From: Frigoribacterium sp. Leaf8
GTDB lineage: Bacteria; Actinomycetota; Actinomycetes; Actinomycetales; Microbacteriaceae
Direction of reading: 5' to 3'
NCBI RefSeq assembly: GCF_001421165.1
Contig: NZ_LMKB01000005.1
Location: 1,346,827-1,410,826, forward strand
DNA: 64,000 nucleotides
Part shown: in pieces, positions 1-8,816 of the stretch
Numbering within the stretch: position 1 is the first letter of the stretch
Layout: each line of letters starts with the position of its first letter
Notes under the pieces: model-generated
The model's database searches: none
Seen by the model: the letters and a program-made list of their open reading frames with translations, nothing else
Told to the model about the DNA's origin: nothing
Made by a program: the position numbers and the translations under genes

Positions 1-660
1 GGTGGTGCCGGTGGCCGAGCCGGTGGAGCCGGCGTCGGTCGCGCCTCCTGCGGGGGTGCCGGTCGTGGTGCCGGTGCTCGACGAGTCGCCCAGCACCGAG
101 ATCGCGTTGCCGCCGACCGTGACCGGCAGGGTCACGTCGACGAGGGCCTGGGTGCCCGAGCCGATCGCGTCGTCGCCCGACGTGGCGGCAGGTGCCGCCG
201 GTGCCGGTGCCGCGGGGGCCGCGGCCTGGACGGGAGCGGCCGTGCCGGCCGAGTCGCCCAGCACCGAGACCGCGTTGCCACCGACGCTGACCGGCACGTC
301 GATCGAGACGATGCCCTGGCTGCCCGAGAGCACGCCCGAGTCGCCGCTCGTCGTCGTGACGGGCGCGGCGGGCGCGGCGGGTGCAGCGGGTGCCGCAGCC
401 GGAGCGGCGGGTGCCGCAGCCGGAGCGGCAGGGGCGACAGGCGCCCCAGGGGCCGGCGCGGTGCTGCTCGAGTCGCCGAGGACGCTGACCGCGTTGCCGA
501 GCGCCGAGACCGGAGCCTCGACGACGGCGCCGACCTGGGTGCCCGAGAGCAGCCCGTCGTCGCCGGTGGTGGTCGCCGCGTTCGCGGCGGTGGTTCCGAG
601 GGCCCAGATGCCCCCGATGAAGAGCGCTCCCATGAGCCCTCTCGAGACGTACGTGTTCAT
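1..660 (-). CDS. Chaplin-like repeat surface protein (3' end outside window)
   Basis: The reading frame runs from an ATG at 660 off the left edge (220 residues seen). A signal peptide (residues 1-28, ending TTAANA) is followed by three copies of a 33-residue unit at about 33-64, 105-137 and 161-193. Each has the pattern (D/S)G-x-x-SGxQ...PVxxxGNAxSVLGDS, separated by Ala/Pro-rich linkers. The GN-x-(V/I)SVLGDS pattern resembles chaplin domains (hydrophobic, amyloid-forming surface proteins of actinobacteria), but there are no cysteines. GGAG lies 8 nt before the ATG. It lies downstream of and on the same strand as another secreted protein, so a shared cell-surface role is inferred. An LPXTG anchor, if present, would be past the edge. 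Confidence 0.7.
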   Translation of the reverse strand, partial: MNTYVSRGLMGALFIGGIWALGTTAANAATTTGDDGLLSGTQVGAVVEAPVSALGNAVSVLGDSSSTAPAPGAPVAPAAPAAAPAAPAAAPAAPAAPAAPVTTTSGDSGVLSGSQGIVSIDVPVSVGGNAVSVLGDSAGTAAPVQAAAPAAPAPAAPAATSGDDAIGSGTQALVDVTLPVTVGGNAISVLGDSSSTGTTTGTPAGGATDAGSTGSATGTT

Positions 661-759
661 GGTCTTCTCCAAGAGATGAGGTGTGTGGCGCCGCGGAGTC
701 GCGGCGGGGTCGCTGATGTCGCCGGCAGCCGGGAGGCTGCAGGGGCGACGCGACCGGCC

Positions 760-1812
760 TCAGTCGGGGGAAGAGTCGGTGTCGTACGCAGGCGTCGACG
801 GGAGGTCGTCGTCGCCGTCCGCGGACCCCGCCGAGACGGCGAGTCCGGGAAGCAGGGAGGCGCGGGTCGCGTCGAGCGCGACGGCACCGCCGGCCGCTCC
901 GCCGCCCGAGGCCTGACCGTTCGCGCTTCCGCCGGTGCCCGAGGGCAGGGCGGGCGTGCCGTGGTCGTCACCGGCAGGAAGCGGTGCGGGGCCGGGGGTG
1001 GGCGCCAGGGGTGCGCTGGCCGCGTCGGCCGACGAGGACGGACCCGAGGCGATCTGCGCCCGCAGGATGCCGACCGCGTCGGTCGATGCGGTCGTGCCGG
1101 ACACGTCGGACGCGTCGGCCACCGCGGCGACGGCGAGCTCGTCGGCGGCGACGACTCCGAGGCCGTCGGCTCCGCCGACGTCCGCGTCCGCCCCGGCGGG
1201 CACGTCGCCCGCGGGGACCGTGACGCCCGGTCGGGGCGTGACGCCCCCGGGCACGACCGGCGGGAGCACGGGGGCGGCGGGGGCCGCAGCCGAGTCGCCG
1301 ACGGCGGTCAGACCCTCGTCGACGACGCCGGTCAGCGGATCGGTCACGGTCGAGACGGGCGCCGGGCCGGTGACGGCAGGCACCACGGGGACGGACGCGA
1401 CGACCTGGTCCACGGTCTGCGCGACGGGCGCGACGACCGACGAGACCGGTGCGGCGGCTGCGACCTGCTGCACGACCTGGGGCACCACGGGGGCGGCGGC
1501 CTGCACGACCTGCTGCACCGGGGGTGCGACGGCCGTGGCCTGGACGGCGACGCCCGTGACCTGTGACACCGCGCCTCCTGCGGTCTGACCGACGGCGGCC
1601 ACGGGGGCGTCGAGCGATCCGGCGACCTGGCCGACGGCCGAGGTGACGCCGCCGAGGAGGGACGACGGGGCCTCGTCGGCCGAGGCCGACGGGGACGAGA
1701 AGGCGAGTCCGAGACCGACCATGCCGATCGCGGCGAGACCCGAGAAGCCGAGGAGGCGCACGAGACGGAGCGGGGCGGGTCGCCTCGTCGTCGTCTCGGC
1801 CGTCTGATCCAC
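760..1812 (-). CDS. Ala/Val/Pro-rich secreted protein, function unknown
   Basis: 350 residues from a GTG at 1812, chosen because GAAGAAGG lies 6 nt upstream; longer in-frame extensions are Arg-rich and non-protein-like. A basic N-terminus plus a hydrophobic segment (about 17-40) ending in SPSASA-DEAP is a Sec signal peptide. The mature part is low-complexity: Val-Gln-Ala and Pro-Val repeats (about 45-170), then an Ala/Gly/Ser/Asp-rich tail. No catalytic motif, cysteine pair or sortase signal is seen. It precedes the chaplin-like gene on the same strand, 99 nt away, so both may be surface or aerial-layer proteins (inference). Confidence 0.6.
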   Translation of the reverse strand: MDQTAETTTRRPAPLRLVRLLGFSGLAAIGMVGLGLAFSSPSASADEAPSSLLGGVTSAVGQVAGSLDAPVAAVGQTAGGAVSQVTGVAVQATAVAPPVQQVVQAAAPVVPQVVQQVAAAAPVSSVVAPVAQTVDQVVASVPVVPAVTGPAPVSTVTDPLTGVVDEGLTAVGDSAAAPAAPVLPPVVPGGVTPRPGVTVPAGDVPAGADADVGGADGLGVVAADELAVAAVADASDVSGTTASTDAVGILRAQIASGPSSSADAASAPLAPTPGPAPLPAGDDHGTPALPSGTGGSANGQASGGGAAGGAVALDATRASLLPGLAVSAGSADGDDDLPSTPAYDTDSSPD

Positions 1813-1991
1813 GGCGTACCTTCTTCGGTCGCATCTCACCGGGGTGGTGGGTCCCGGCGTCGGGGTCGTGCCCCTCATCGCGCTGGTGAGACGCGATGTG
1901 CCGTCTTTTCTACGCCGACGACGCCGGATTGTCCATGAGCCTGTCTCAGATGTACCCCGATCGCCTCGACGACGCGTCGGCGAGGGACGGC

Positions 1992-2678
1992 TCAGACCAG
2001 CTCGAGGTCCCAGGAGGGCGGCACGTAGACGGAGCCCCACCCGGCGCGCAGGCGCGTGATCGCCCGGTCGAACGACTCCACGACGTCCATGTCACGTCGG
2101 ACCATGGACTGCAGCTGCAGTCCCTCGTAGAGGGCGATCAACTGCTCGGCACCCCTGGCCGGCTGCATCGTGTCGGGCTCGCGCCCGAGCTCGACGTCCT
2201 GCGCGAGCGAGCTGTGGATCAACCGGTAGAACTGCTGCCACTGGTCGTGCAACAGCGGCGCCAGCGGGTGGCCGGGGGTCGCCGCGACGTTGACGGTGGC
2301 ACTCAGCAAGCGCATCAACGCGGGTTCGGCGGCGTTCGCGGCGACGATCGCGCGCAGCAGGGCGATCGTGCCGTGCGTCCGGGCGAGGGGGAGCAGCGGC
2401 CGGGTGCGGCGGCCGACCCAGAGGTCGACGGTCGCCAGGACCAGGCCGTTCCAGTGGGTGAACTCGTCGCTCACGGTCTTGACGGGCAGATCGGCGGCTC
2501 GGGCGACCAACTCGAACGACGCCTCGTGGAAGGCGTGCTCGGTGAAGACGCGCATGGCCGCCTCGACGATGGCGATGCGTCGCTCGACGGCGGCGGACGG
2601 GGCTCCGAACGGGGTGGCGGGGGTGGTCGTCGTGGCTGTCGGGGCGTCCGACGACTCGGGGTGGGTCTCGTGGATCAC
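1992..2678 (-). CDS. TetR/AcrR-family transcriptional regulator
   Basis: 228 residues. An N-terminal helix-turn-helix typical of TetR proteins spans about 33-80 (EAAMRVFTEHAFHEASFELVARAADLPVKTVSDEF), preceded by a Thr/Pro-rich tail; the C-terminal helical half would bind a ligand and dimerise. The start is a GTG at 2678 without a Shine-Dalgarno, but TAACGT (2685-2690) lies exactly 6 nt upstream, so the mRNA is probably leaderless. It is divergent from the ice-binding-like gene, which it might control; the ligand is unknown. Confidence 0.85.
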   Translation of the reverse strand: MIHETHPESSDAPTATTTTPATPFGAPSAAVERRIAIVEAAMRVFTEHAFHEASFELVARAADLPVKTVSDEFTHWNGLVLATVDLWVGRRTRPLLPLARTHGTIALLRAIVAANAAEPALMRLLSATVNVAATPGHPLAPLLHDQWQQFYRLIHSSLAQDVELGREPDTMQPARGAEQLIALYEGLQLQSMVRRDMDVVESFDRAITRLRAGWGSVYVPPSWDLELV

Positions 2679-2684
2679 GCATCG

Positions 2685-2690
2685 ACGTTA
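2685..2690 (-). promoter_or_regulatory. -10 element of leaderless TetR gene
   Basis: TAACGT (fits TANNNT) read on the minus strand, with 6 nt between it and the GTG at 2678, which places the expected transcription start on the start codon. No good -35 is seen. Confidence 0.4.
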
Positions 2691-2777
2691 CGGACCGCGC
2701 GGCGCACGAGTCGACGCCCAGTCCGGGGTACACGGGTGCCGCTGCGTCGGTCGCGTCGCCGGATGACACGTCAAGGA

Positions 2778-2806
2778 TTGAGTTCTCAGGGAGACCCGCG
2801 TATACC
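2778..2806 (+). promoter_or_regulatory. Promoter of ice-binding-like protein gene
   Basis: TTGAGT (2778-2783) and TATACC (2801-2806) are separated by 17 nt in the divergent intergenic region. This predicts a start near 2813 and a leader of about 68 nt. Confidence 0.4.
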
Positions 2807-2880
2807 TCAGGTAACGGGGAACGCCCGCACGAACCGATCACGTGTGTCCAGGTGCCTCCTCTTCCCAGTCAGGTGGCGCC

Positions 2881-4191
2881 ATGCCCCGTTCGACGTCCCC
2901 TTCCCTCCTCGCCCGCTCGGGGCTCGTCCTCGGCGTCGCCGCCGCCCTCACGGTGGCCTCGGCCCTCCCCGCGAGCGCCGCGAACGTCATCGACGGCCCC
3001 GTCGACCTCGGGTCGGCCCGCAGCTACGCCGTGCTCGCCTCCTCGACGGTCACCAACACCGGCCCCAGCGTGGTGAACGGCGACGTCGGCCTCAGCCCCG
3101 GCTCCTCGGTCACCGGGTTCGACGCCGGTGGCCCCGGCGTGATCGTCGGGGGCGTGCAGCACGTGGCCGACGAACCCGCGCGGCTCGCGCAGCAGGACCT
3201 CACCTCGGCCTACGACGTGGCCGCGGCCCTCACCCCGCAGGAGAGCAACGTCGTCGACCTGGCCGGTCGGTCGCTGTCGCCCGGCGTCTACTCGGGGGAC
3301 GCGGTGCAGCTCACCGAGAACGGCAGCCTCGCGTTCGCCGGCTCCGATCGGTCGGTCTGGGTCATCCAGGCCGCCAGCACCCTGACCATCGGCGCGAACA
3401 CGACCATGACCTTCTCCCAGGGCGCCAGCGCGTGCAACGTCTTCTGGCAGGTCGGCAGCTCGGCCACCCTCCTCGCCGACGCGGACTTCCGCGGGACCAT
3501 CCTCGCGCAGGAGTCCATCACCGCGACGACGGGTGCGACCGTCGTCGGACGGCTCCTCGCCCGCACCGGCGCCGTGACGCTCGACACCAACACCCTCACC
3601 GTGCCCGCGGCCTGCCCCACGGTCGGCACGCCGTCCGAGACCGTCGCACCGACCATCACGTCGGGCAGTCCGACGGCCGCGACCGAGGGCACCCCGTACT
3701 CGTTCACCGTCACGGCGACCGGTGCCCCGGCCCCGACCTTCACCGTCACCACCGGCACCCTGCCGGCCGGCCTCACGCTGAACGACACCACCGGCGAGAT
3801 CTCGGGCACCCCGACCACCCCCGGCGACACCACCGTCACCATCACGGCCGACAACGGCACGACGCCGCCCGACACCGCGGACTACACGATCACGGTCACC
3901 CCGGCCGACGTCGTCACGCCGCCCCCGGGCGACGGCGGCACCCCTCCCGGCACCGTGACTCCCCCCGGCGCGACCACGCCTCCCGGGACGACCACGCCGC
4001 CCGGGACGACCACGCCGTCGACCCCGGCCGTCCCCGTCTCCGACCGGAACGGCACCGGCCCCCGCGGCGACCTCGCCTACACGGGTGCGGACACCACGCT
4101 GCCGGTGATCGGCGCCGGCCTGGTCCTGCTCCTCGGTGCCGCCCTCGTCACCGTCACCGCCATCCGACGCCGCCGCCTCGCCCGGTCCTGA
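2881..4191 (+). CDS. Secreted, wall-anchored DUF3494 ice-binding-like protein
   Basis: 436 residues from ATG 2881 (AGGTGG upstream; an in-frame GTG at 2842 would spoil the signal peptide). Order: signal peptide (ending ASALPASA); a domain of about 210 residues starting [20 protein letters not shown], with SPGVYSG and the [10 protein letters not shown] segment typical of DUF3494 ice-binding proteins; an Ig-like putative-cadherin repeat (about 205-300, with [12 protein letters not shown] and [11 protein letters not shown]); a Pro/Thr stalk; and a sorting signal LAYTG followed by a hydrophobic helix and RRRR. The family adsorbs to ice and inhibits recrystallisation; sortase anchoring to peptidoglycan is inferred from LAYTG. 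No sortase gene is in the window. Confidence 0.85.
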   Translation: MPRSTSPSLLARSGLVLGVAAALTVASALPASAANVIDGPVDLGSARSYAVLASSTVTNTGPSVVNGDVGLSPGSSVTGFDAGGPGVIVGGVQHVADEPARLAQQDLTSAYDVAAALTPQESNVVDLAGRSLSPGVYSGDAVQLTENGSLAFAGSDRSVWVIQAASTLTIGANTTMTFSQGASACNVFWQVGSSATLLADADFRGTILAQESITATTGATVVGRLLARTGAVTLDTNTLTVPAACPTVGTPSETVAPTITSGSPTAATEGTPYSFTVTATGAPAPTFTVTTGTLPAGLTLNDTTGEISGTPTTPGDTTVTITADNGTTPPDTADYTITVTPADVVTPPPGDGGTPPGTVTPPGATTPPGTTTPPGTTTPSTPAVPVSDRNGTGPRGDLAYTGADTTLPVIGAGLVLLLGAALVTVTAIRRRRLARS

Positions 4192-4205
4192 CCGGCGGGT
4201 CCACC

Positions 4206-4237
4206 GGAGGCGCCTCGCTCGACCGACCCGCGCCTCC
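4206..4237. terminator. Inverted repeat between convergent genes
   Basis: GGAGGCGC (4206-4213) pairs with GCGCCTCC (4230-4237). The right arm is part of a copy of the dispersed GGAGGCGCGG motif. Further GC hairpins follow (about 4242-4280). It lies between the convergent ice-binding gene and the SipW-LamG gene and probably stops transcription from both sides; there is no U-tract. Confidence 0.45.
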
Positions 4238-4315
4238 TGACCGAGGCCCCGGGCCCGGATCCCCGGGCCCGGGTCCCCGGACGCCGGACGCCGGTCGACG
4301 GCCGCCGGTCGACGT

Positions 4316-5731
4316 TCACCGGCCGGCCGCGTACCGCGCGCTCACCTCGGCCGCCGTCGAGGCGACGTCGAGGACCGTCGTGTCGTCGAGGTCGCCCCGG
4401 AAGTGCTTGCTGGTCGGCGGCGAGGGCCAGGGCGCGTTCACCGCGTCGTAGCCGATCCGCCAGTAGCCTCGGGCGTTCTCGGCCGCCGCCTGGGACGACG
4501 ACCCGACCGGTGCGCCGTCCACGTAGAGCGTCATGCCCGAGGAGTCCAGGGTCGCCGTCGCGAGGTGCCACGCACCGTCGGTGTACGTCGACGGGCTCTG
4601 CAGGGTGAAGTACCCGCCGCTGTAGACGCCGAAGATCAGCGTGCCCCGGTCGGTCAGGTAGAGGTGACGGTCGTACTGTCCCGACGCGCCCGCCTGGCTG
4701 TTCCCGAAGCCGATCAGCTTGCCGCCCGTCGTCGTGGTCGTGCGGAACCAGGTCTCGACGGTGAAGACCTGGGGGCCGTCGACGTTCAGCCCCGTCGTGA
4801 CCTGACCGTCCACGCCGTCGAGCCTCAGGAACGGGCCGTCACCGGGGGCGCACGTGCCGCCCGTGATCGTGGCCCCGGGGGTGAGGGTGCCCGGTCGTCC
4901 GTTGCCGCTGCTGTCGCGCGCGGTCGTGCCGACCCCGTCGTTGAACTGGTAGGCGAATCGCGCCTGCGCCGCGACCGGGCGGTCGAGGCAGGCGAACCGC
5001 GAGGTGGCGAGCACGGTCGAGGTCGAGGTCGTGGCCGAGAACGCCGCGTGGCTCGAGCCGACGACGAGGAACAGCACGGCCACCCCGGCCACCACGGTGA
5101 GGGCGACGCCCGAGACCCGGGCCGCGCGCGACCGCCCCGACGGCTGCGTGGGCGCACGGTGACGGGACGGGGCGAGGGGGTCGACGACGTCCTCGCTGGT
5201 CGGCTCGAGCCGCATCGCCGCGAGCAGGAGCAGCACGACGAGGGACACGACGAGCACGCCCACGACGCGGTCGCCGCCGTGCCAGAGCATCGGCGACCCG
5301 ATGGACGGCACGAGCAGGACCCCGACGCCGTGCACGGCCTCGGCGGCGACGGGGCTCGAGTCGACCTCGGCGTTCGCGTCGCCCTTGAGTCGCAACGACC
5401 CGTCGTCGGTCGTGTCGACCAGACGGTGCAGCCGCAGCTCCCCGGCCCGGTCCGGATCGTCGACGAGCAGCACCTGCCCCGCGTCGAGGTCGGTCGTGTC
5501 GACGGGCATCGCCACGACCACGTCCCCGGCGGCGATCGCGGGCGACATCGACCCCGTGACCACGGTCGTGGGCGACCAGCCCCAGAGGGCCGGGACGGCC
5601 GCCCAGAGCAGGAGGCACACGGCCGTCGTCAGGACGACCCGCGCGATCGTCGCCAGGCACAGCGCACCCCAGAACGACAGGTCGGAGCGGACCTGCGGGG
5701 TGGTGGCGGCGGGGGCCGCGAGGGTCGTCAT
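4316..5731 (-). CDS. SipW-type signal peptidase I fused to a LamG-like domain
   Basis: 471 residues. The N-terminal half is an ER/SipW-type S26 signal peptidase: membrane helix at about 28-50, catalytic Ser61 in TGSMSP, His102 in LRLHRL (His in place of the bacterial Lys), GDAN at 117-120, and a second helix at about 155-172. A third hydrophobic segment (about 205-226) runs into SHAAFSATTS (227-236), which is the same kind of sequence as the processing region of the neighbouring TasA-like substrate. A LamG/concanavalin-like beta-sandwich follows (about 255-465). The gene starts 35 nt after the TasA-like gene and probably matures it. The fusion suggests the enzyme may also cut itself and release the LamG domain (inference). 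Confidence 0.8.
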   Translation of the reverse strand: MTTLAAPAATTPQVRSDLSFWGALCLATIARVVLTTAVCLLLWAAVPALWGWSPTTVVTGSMSPAIAAGDVVVAMPVDTTDLDAGQVLLVDDPDRAGELRLHRLVDTTDDGSLRLKGDANAEVDSSPVAAEAVHGVGVLLVPSIGSPMLWHGGDRVVGVLVVSLVVLLLLAAMRLEPTSEDVVDPLAPSRHRAPTQPSGRSRAARVSGVALTVVAGVAVLFLVVGSSHAAFSATTSTSTVLATSRFACLDRPVAAQARFAYQFNDGVGTTARDSSGNGRPGTLTPGATITGGTCAPGDGPFLRLDGVDGQVTTGLNVDGPQVFTVETWFRTTTTTGGKLIGFGNSQAGASGQYDRHLYLTDRGTLIFGVYSGGYFTLQSPSTYTDGAWHLATATLDSSGMTLYVDGAPVGSSSQAAAENARGYWRIGYDAVNAPWPSPPTSKHFRGDLDDTTVLDVASTAAEVSARYAAGR

Positions 5732-5766
5732 GTCGGCGTGTTCCGGCTCGGGCGTCGTCTCCCGCG

Positions 5767-6372
5767 TCAGCGGGTCTGGGCCTCCCAGGTGAAGGCGATC
5801 GCCGCGCGCGAGTCCTGACCGGTGTTCGGCGTCGACTGGCTGAGCGCGTACGTGAACTTGAACGAGCGCGACTCGGCGGCCGTCCCGTCCGGTGACCAGG
5901 TCGGGGCGCCGGTCGCGTAGCCGGTCCGCTGGCTGGCGAAGTCGGCGAGGGTGCCCGAGAAGACCTGCGCACCCTGGCTCGCCGGGGTGAAGCCGTCACA
6001 CGAGGCGCTGGAGGCGCCCGATCCCTGTTGGATCGTCAGGTCGAGGAAGGACGAGAGCGAGTTGGTCGTGGTCGCCGCGGTGCCGTAGAGCCGGACCGAC
6101 GAGGGCAGGCTGCCCGTCGAGGTGACCGTGATGCACCTCGTGCCGGTGTCACCGGGCATCAGGCCCGAGGCCGAGAACAGGGCGACGTCGGAATCGTCGT
6201 CCGTGAGCTGCACGGTGCCGGTCGACCAGTTGCTCGTCGGGTTCGAGGTGGTGGCCGAGAAGGCCGAGTACGACGCCGTCGAGATGATGGCGCCGGAGGC
6301 GATGACGGCGACGGGCACGGCGGCCCAGCGGGCACGGCGGGTCCAGCGGGCGCGGCGGAGCGATCGGGACAT
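5767..6372 (-). CDS. TasA/CalY-like SipW-dependent surface protein
   Basis: 201 residues. A basic N-terminus and hydrophobic segment (18-35) end in SYSAFSATTS (35-43), the signature around the SipW cleavage site in TasA/camelysin-like proteins. The mature part has a beta-rich sequence starting WSTGTVQLTDDDS, two cysteines (about 79 and 124) and a C-terminal IAFTWEAQ strand. TasA proteins form biofilm fibres after SipW processing. It is the first gene of a two-gene unit with the SipW-LamG fusion. Confidence 0.8.
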   Translation of the reverse strand: MSRSLRRARWTRRARWAAVPVAVIASGAIISTASYSAFSATTSNPTSNWSTGTVQLTDDDSDVALFSASGLMPGDTGTRCITVTSTGSLPSSVRLYGTAATTTNSLSSFLDLTIQQGSGASSASCDGFTPASQGAQVFSGTLADFASQRTGYATGAPTWSPDGTAAESRSFKFTYALSQSTPNTGQDSRAAIAFTWEAQTR

Positions 6373-6511
6373 GTCGGGGAGTCCTTCGGGTGGGGGGCGC
6401 CGAGGCCCCCGTGGTGCCTGTCGGGAGGGGGCTGTGACGTCTCGGCACGGTGCCGATGGGGCGACGGTACCGAGGGATCGTCGACTCGGTAAGGGGCGTC
6501 GTGTCCCCAGT

Positions 6512-6527
6512 CAGGGGGAACCCCCTG
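6512..6527 (-). terminator. Short GC hairpin after the ABC1 kinase gene
   Basis: CAGGGG-GAAC-CCCCTG, a 6-bp stem with a 4-nt loop, about 30 nt past the kinase stop codon and before the TasA-like gene. No U-tract, so it is only a probable terminator. Confidence 0.35.
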
Positions 6528-6555
6528 TACCCCGCCGGGGCGTACCGGCCGGAGG

Positions 6556-8268
6556 TCAGCGTCCGCGGCCGGCCAGCAGCGCGTGCAGCAGGGGCACCGC
6601 CGAGGTGGCCATGAGCACCGTGCCGACCACGTCGTCCCCGCTTCGCAGGACGGCCCCCGCGATCAGCAGGGCGGCGAAGAGCACGGCCGAGACCACCCGC
6701 CGGGCGGTCCGCTCGATGCGGGTCAACTGGCGCTCGATCCGGGGGCTGCCCACCTCGAGCGTGCCGTCCTCGAGGCGCGTGACGAGGTGGTCGAGTCGGC
6801 CGGGCAGACGCACGGCCACCGTGGCGGCGTCGAGGGTGCGGCGCGTGACGTCCTGCACCGCGTTGCCGCGTTCGTCGCGGATCAGCTGGGCCGCGTAGGG
6901 CTCGACCGAGTCCCACAGGTTGAACGCCGGGTCGAGCGCGCTGGCGACCCCCGAGGTCAGCGTCATCGCCCGCAGCACGAGCAGGAAGTCCTCGGGCAGC
7001 TGGAACGGCAACGACCGGATGAGGTCGCCGAACTGCCCGGCGAACTCGCGGTACTCCCGCGGGTCGACCTGCCGGAGTTCGGCGAACCCCATGCCGCCGA
7101 ACCGGGCGAAGGTGGCGGTCACGGCCCGCTCGAGCCCGAGAGTGTCGGCGCTCGGCAGAAGGACGCCGAGGTCGCGCATGGCGTTCACCATGCCCGAACC
7201 GTCACGCGAGGCCGCCGCGATCAGCAGCTTGCGCAAGCCCGTCCGGGTGCCCGTCGGCACCTCGCCCATCATGCCGAAGTCGATGAAGGTGAGCTTCCAC
7301 GGTCGCTGCCCGTCGACCGCGTCGGGCACGGGCGTGACGAAGATGTTGCCGGGATGCGGGTCGGCGTGGAAGAACCCGTGGGTGAAGAGCTGGTCGAACA
7401 TCACCGCGGCGAAGACGGGGGCGACCTCGGCGGGGTCGATGCCGGCGGCGGCGAGCGCGTCGACGTCGGAGATCTTGATGGCCGAGACGTCGTCCAGCAC
7501 GAGGACGCGACGCGTGGTGCGCTCCCACACGACGTCGGGCACGCTCACCCGGTCGTCGTCGGCGAAGTCGGCGGCGAAGCGGGCCGAGTTGGCGGCCTCG
7601 TTGAGGTAGTCGATCTCTTCGAGGCTGGTGCGCGCGAACTCCTCGACGAGGGCGGGGGCGTCGACCCGGTCCGACACCAGCCGGACGTGGCTGAGCCAGC
7701 CGCCGACGCGGCGGAGTGCGGCGAGGTCGACGTCGACCACGGCGTCGATGCCGGGCCGCTGCACCTTGAGCACGACGTCCGTGAGGCCCGTGTCGGCGGC
7801 GTCGACGGGCCCGAGCGTCGCCCGATGCGCCTGGCCGAGCGAGGCGGCGGCGATGGGCGACTCGGCGACGGTGGCGAAGACCTGCCCGAGGGGTCGGCCC
7901 AGCTCGGCCTCGGCCAGGGCGCGGATGCCCGAGAAGGGCACGGGCGTGACCTCGTCCTGCAGCCCCTCGAGCTCTTTGGTGATCTCGGGCGGCAGCACGT
8001 CGAGGCGGGACGACAGGTACTGGCCGACCTTGATCATCAGACCGCCGAGGTCGAGGGCCAGGGCGTGGAAGCCCCGAGCGAAGCGCCGCATGCGCCGGGC
8101 ACGCGTGCGCTCCGCGAGCCGCCGCAGGCCGAAGCGGGGCAGGACGAGTTCGAACCACCAGGTGACGGCGAGGTGCCGCGACGCGAACCGCAGGATGCGA
8201 CGGTAGCGCGCGCGACCGGCCCGGTCACGCACCGGAGGACTGGACGCGGAGGGGTCGGTCGACGCCAC
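6556..8268 (-). CDS. ABC1/AarF/UbiB-family atypical kinase
   Basis: 570 residues from GTG 8268. Family motifs are all present: KVGQYLSSR (KxGQ, N-terminal extension), the Ala-rich loop AAASLGQAH replacing the P-loop, the catalytic Lys in VVLKVQRPG, the ExD-region EEIDYLNEAAN, FFHADPHPGN and FIDFGMMG (metal-binding Asp). Two membrane helices close the C-terminus (about 520-565). ABC1 proteins are ATPases/kinases linked to isoprenoid-quinone and membrane-lipid metabolism in other bacteria; the substrate here is unknown. It starts 5 nt after the PadR gene stop, so the two are coupled and PadR probably controls it. Confidence 0.88.
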   Translation of the reverse strand: MASTDPSASSPPVRDRAGRARYRRILRFASRHLAVTWWFELVLPRFGLRRLAERTRARRMRRFARGFHALALDLGGLMIKVGQYLSSRLDVLPPEITKELEGLQDEVTPVPFSGIRALAEAELGRPLGQVFATVAESPIAAASLGQAHRATLGPVDAADTGLTDVVLKVQRPGIDAVVDVDLAALRRVGGWLSHVRLVSDRVDAPALVEEFARTSLEEIDYLNEAANSARFAADFADDDRVSVPDVVWERTTRRVLVLDDVSAIKISDVDALAAAGIDPAEVAPVFAAVMFDQLFTHGFFHADPHPGNIFVTPVPDAVDGQRPWKLTFIDFGMMGEVPTGTRTGLRKLLIAAASRDGSGMVNAMRDLGVLLPSADTLGLERAVTATFARFGGMGFAELRQVDPREYREFAGQFGDLIRSLPFQLPEDFLLVLRAMTLTSGVASALDPAFNLWDSVEPYAAQLIRDERGNAVQDVTRRTLDAATVAVRLPGRLDHLVTRLEDGTLEVGSPRIERQLTRIERTARRVVSAVLFAALLIAGAVLRSGDDVVGTVLMATSAVPLLHALLAGRGR

Positions 8269-8273
8269 CCTCG

Positions 8274-8816
8274 TCAGTCTCGGGCGAGGATCGAGTAGAT
8301 GCGACGACGGGCCTCGTCGAGCACCGCCACCGCCTCGTCGACCTGCTCGGGCGAGCCCGTCCGGCCGACCTGCGCCGTGGCGCGGGCCAGCTCGACGCCG
8401 GCCTTGGGCAGGGCGCGGAACCGGTCGCCGGTGGCGGAGCGCTCGGGCTCCCACGGAGCCGACGGGTCGACCCCGGCGGCGGCGCGACCGGCCTCGGTGA
8501 GCGAGTAGACCTTGCGGCCGTCGGTCTCCTCCGCGGCGACGAGCCCCTCGTCGGAGAGCAACTGCAGGGTCGGGTACACGGACCCGGCGCTGGGCTTCCA
8601 GTCGCCGCCGCTGCGCTCGTCGATCTCGCGGATGATCTGGTAGCCGTGCATGGGGCGTTCGGCCAGCAGCGCGAGGATCGCGGCCCGCACCTCGCCCCGC
8701 GGGGCACGGGTGCCCTCGCGGCGGTCGAAGGTCGAGCGGAGCTGCTCCATGGCCTGCCACATGCCGTCGAGGCCGGTGCCGAAGCCGAAGGTGCCGGGTG
8801 CTGACGTGCTGCTCAT
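8274..8816 (-). CDS. PadR-family transcriptional regulator
   Basis: 180 residues from ATG 8816, with AAGGAG 7 nt upstream (the ORF continues upstream but without protein-like sequence). The winged helix spans about 37-110: RAAILALLAERPMHGYQIIREIDERS followed by SAGSVYPTLQLLSDEGLV and a wing YSLTEAGR, all PadR hallmarks. The C-terminal helices (about 125-178) should dimerise. A Gly/Phe-rich N-terminal extension of about 30 residues precedes the DNA-binding domain. It is the first gene of an operon with the ABC1 kinase; PadR proteins usually repress their own operon. Confidence 0.85.
   Translation of the reverse strand: MSSTSAPGTFGFGTGLDGMWQAMEQLRSTFDRREGTRAPRGEVRAAILALLAERPMHGYQIIREIDERSGGDWKPSAGSVYPTLQLLSDEGLVAAEETDGRKVYSLTEAGRAAAGVDPSAPWEPERSATGDRFRALPKAGVELARATAQVGRTGSPEQVDEAVAVLDEARRRIYSILARD

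Noticed and set aside
1896-4451. An 851-codon open frame on the plus strand, and similar very long frames (8813-10846 minus, 13185-15887 minus, 16922-19822 plus).
   Set aside because: They overlap genes with clear domains and consist of Arg/Pro/Gly/His-rich sequence without motifs, as expected of alternative frames in high-GC DNA.
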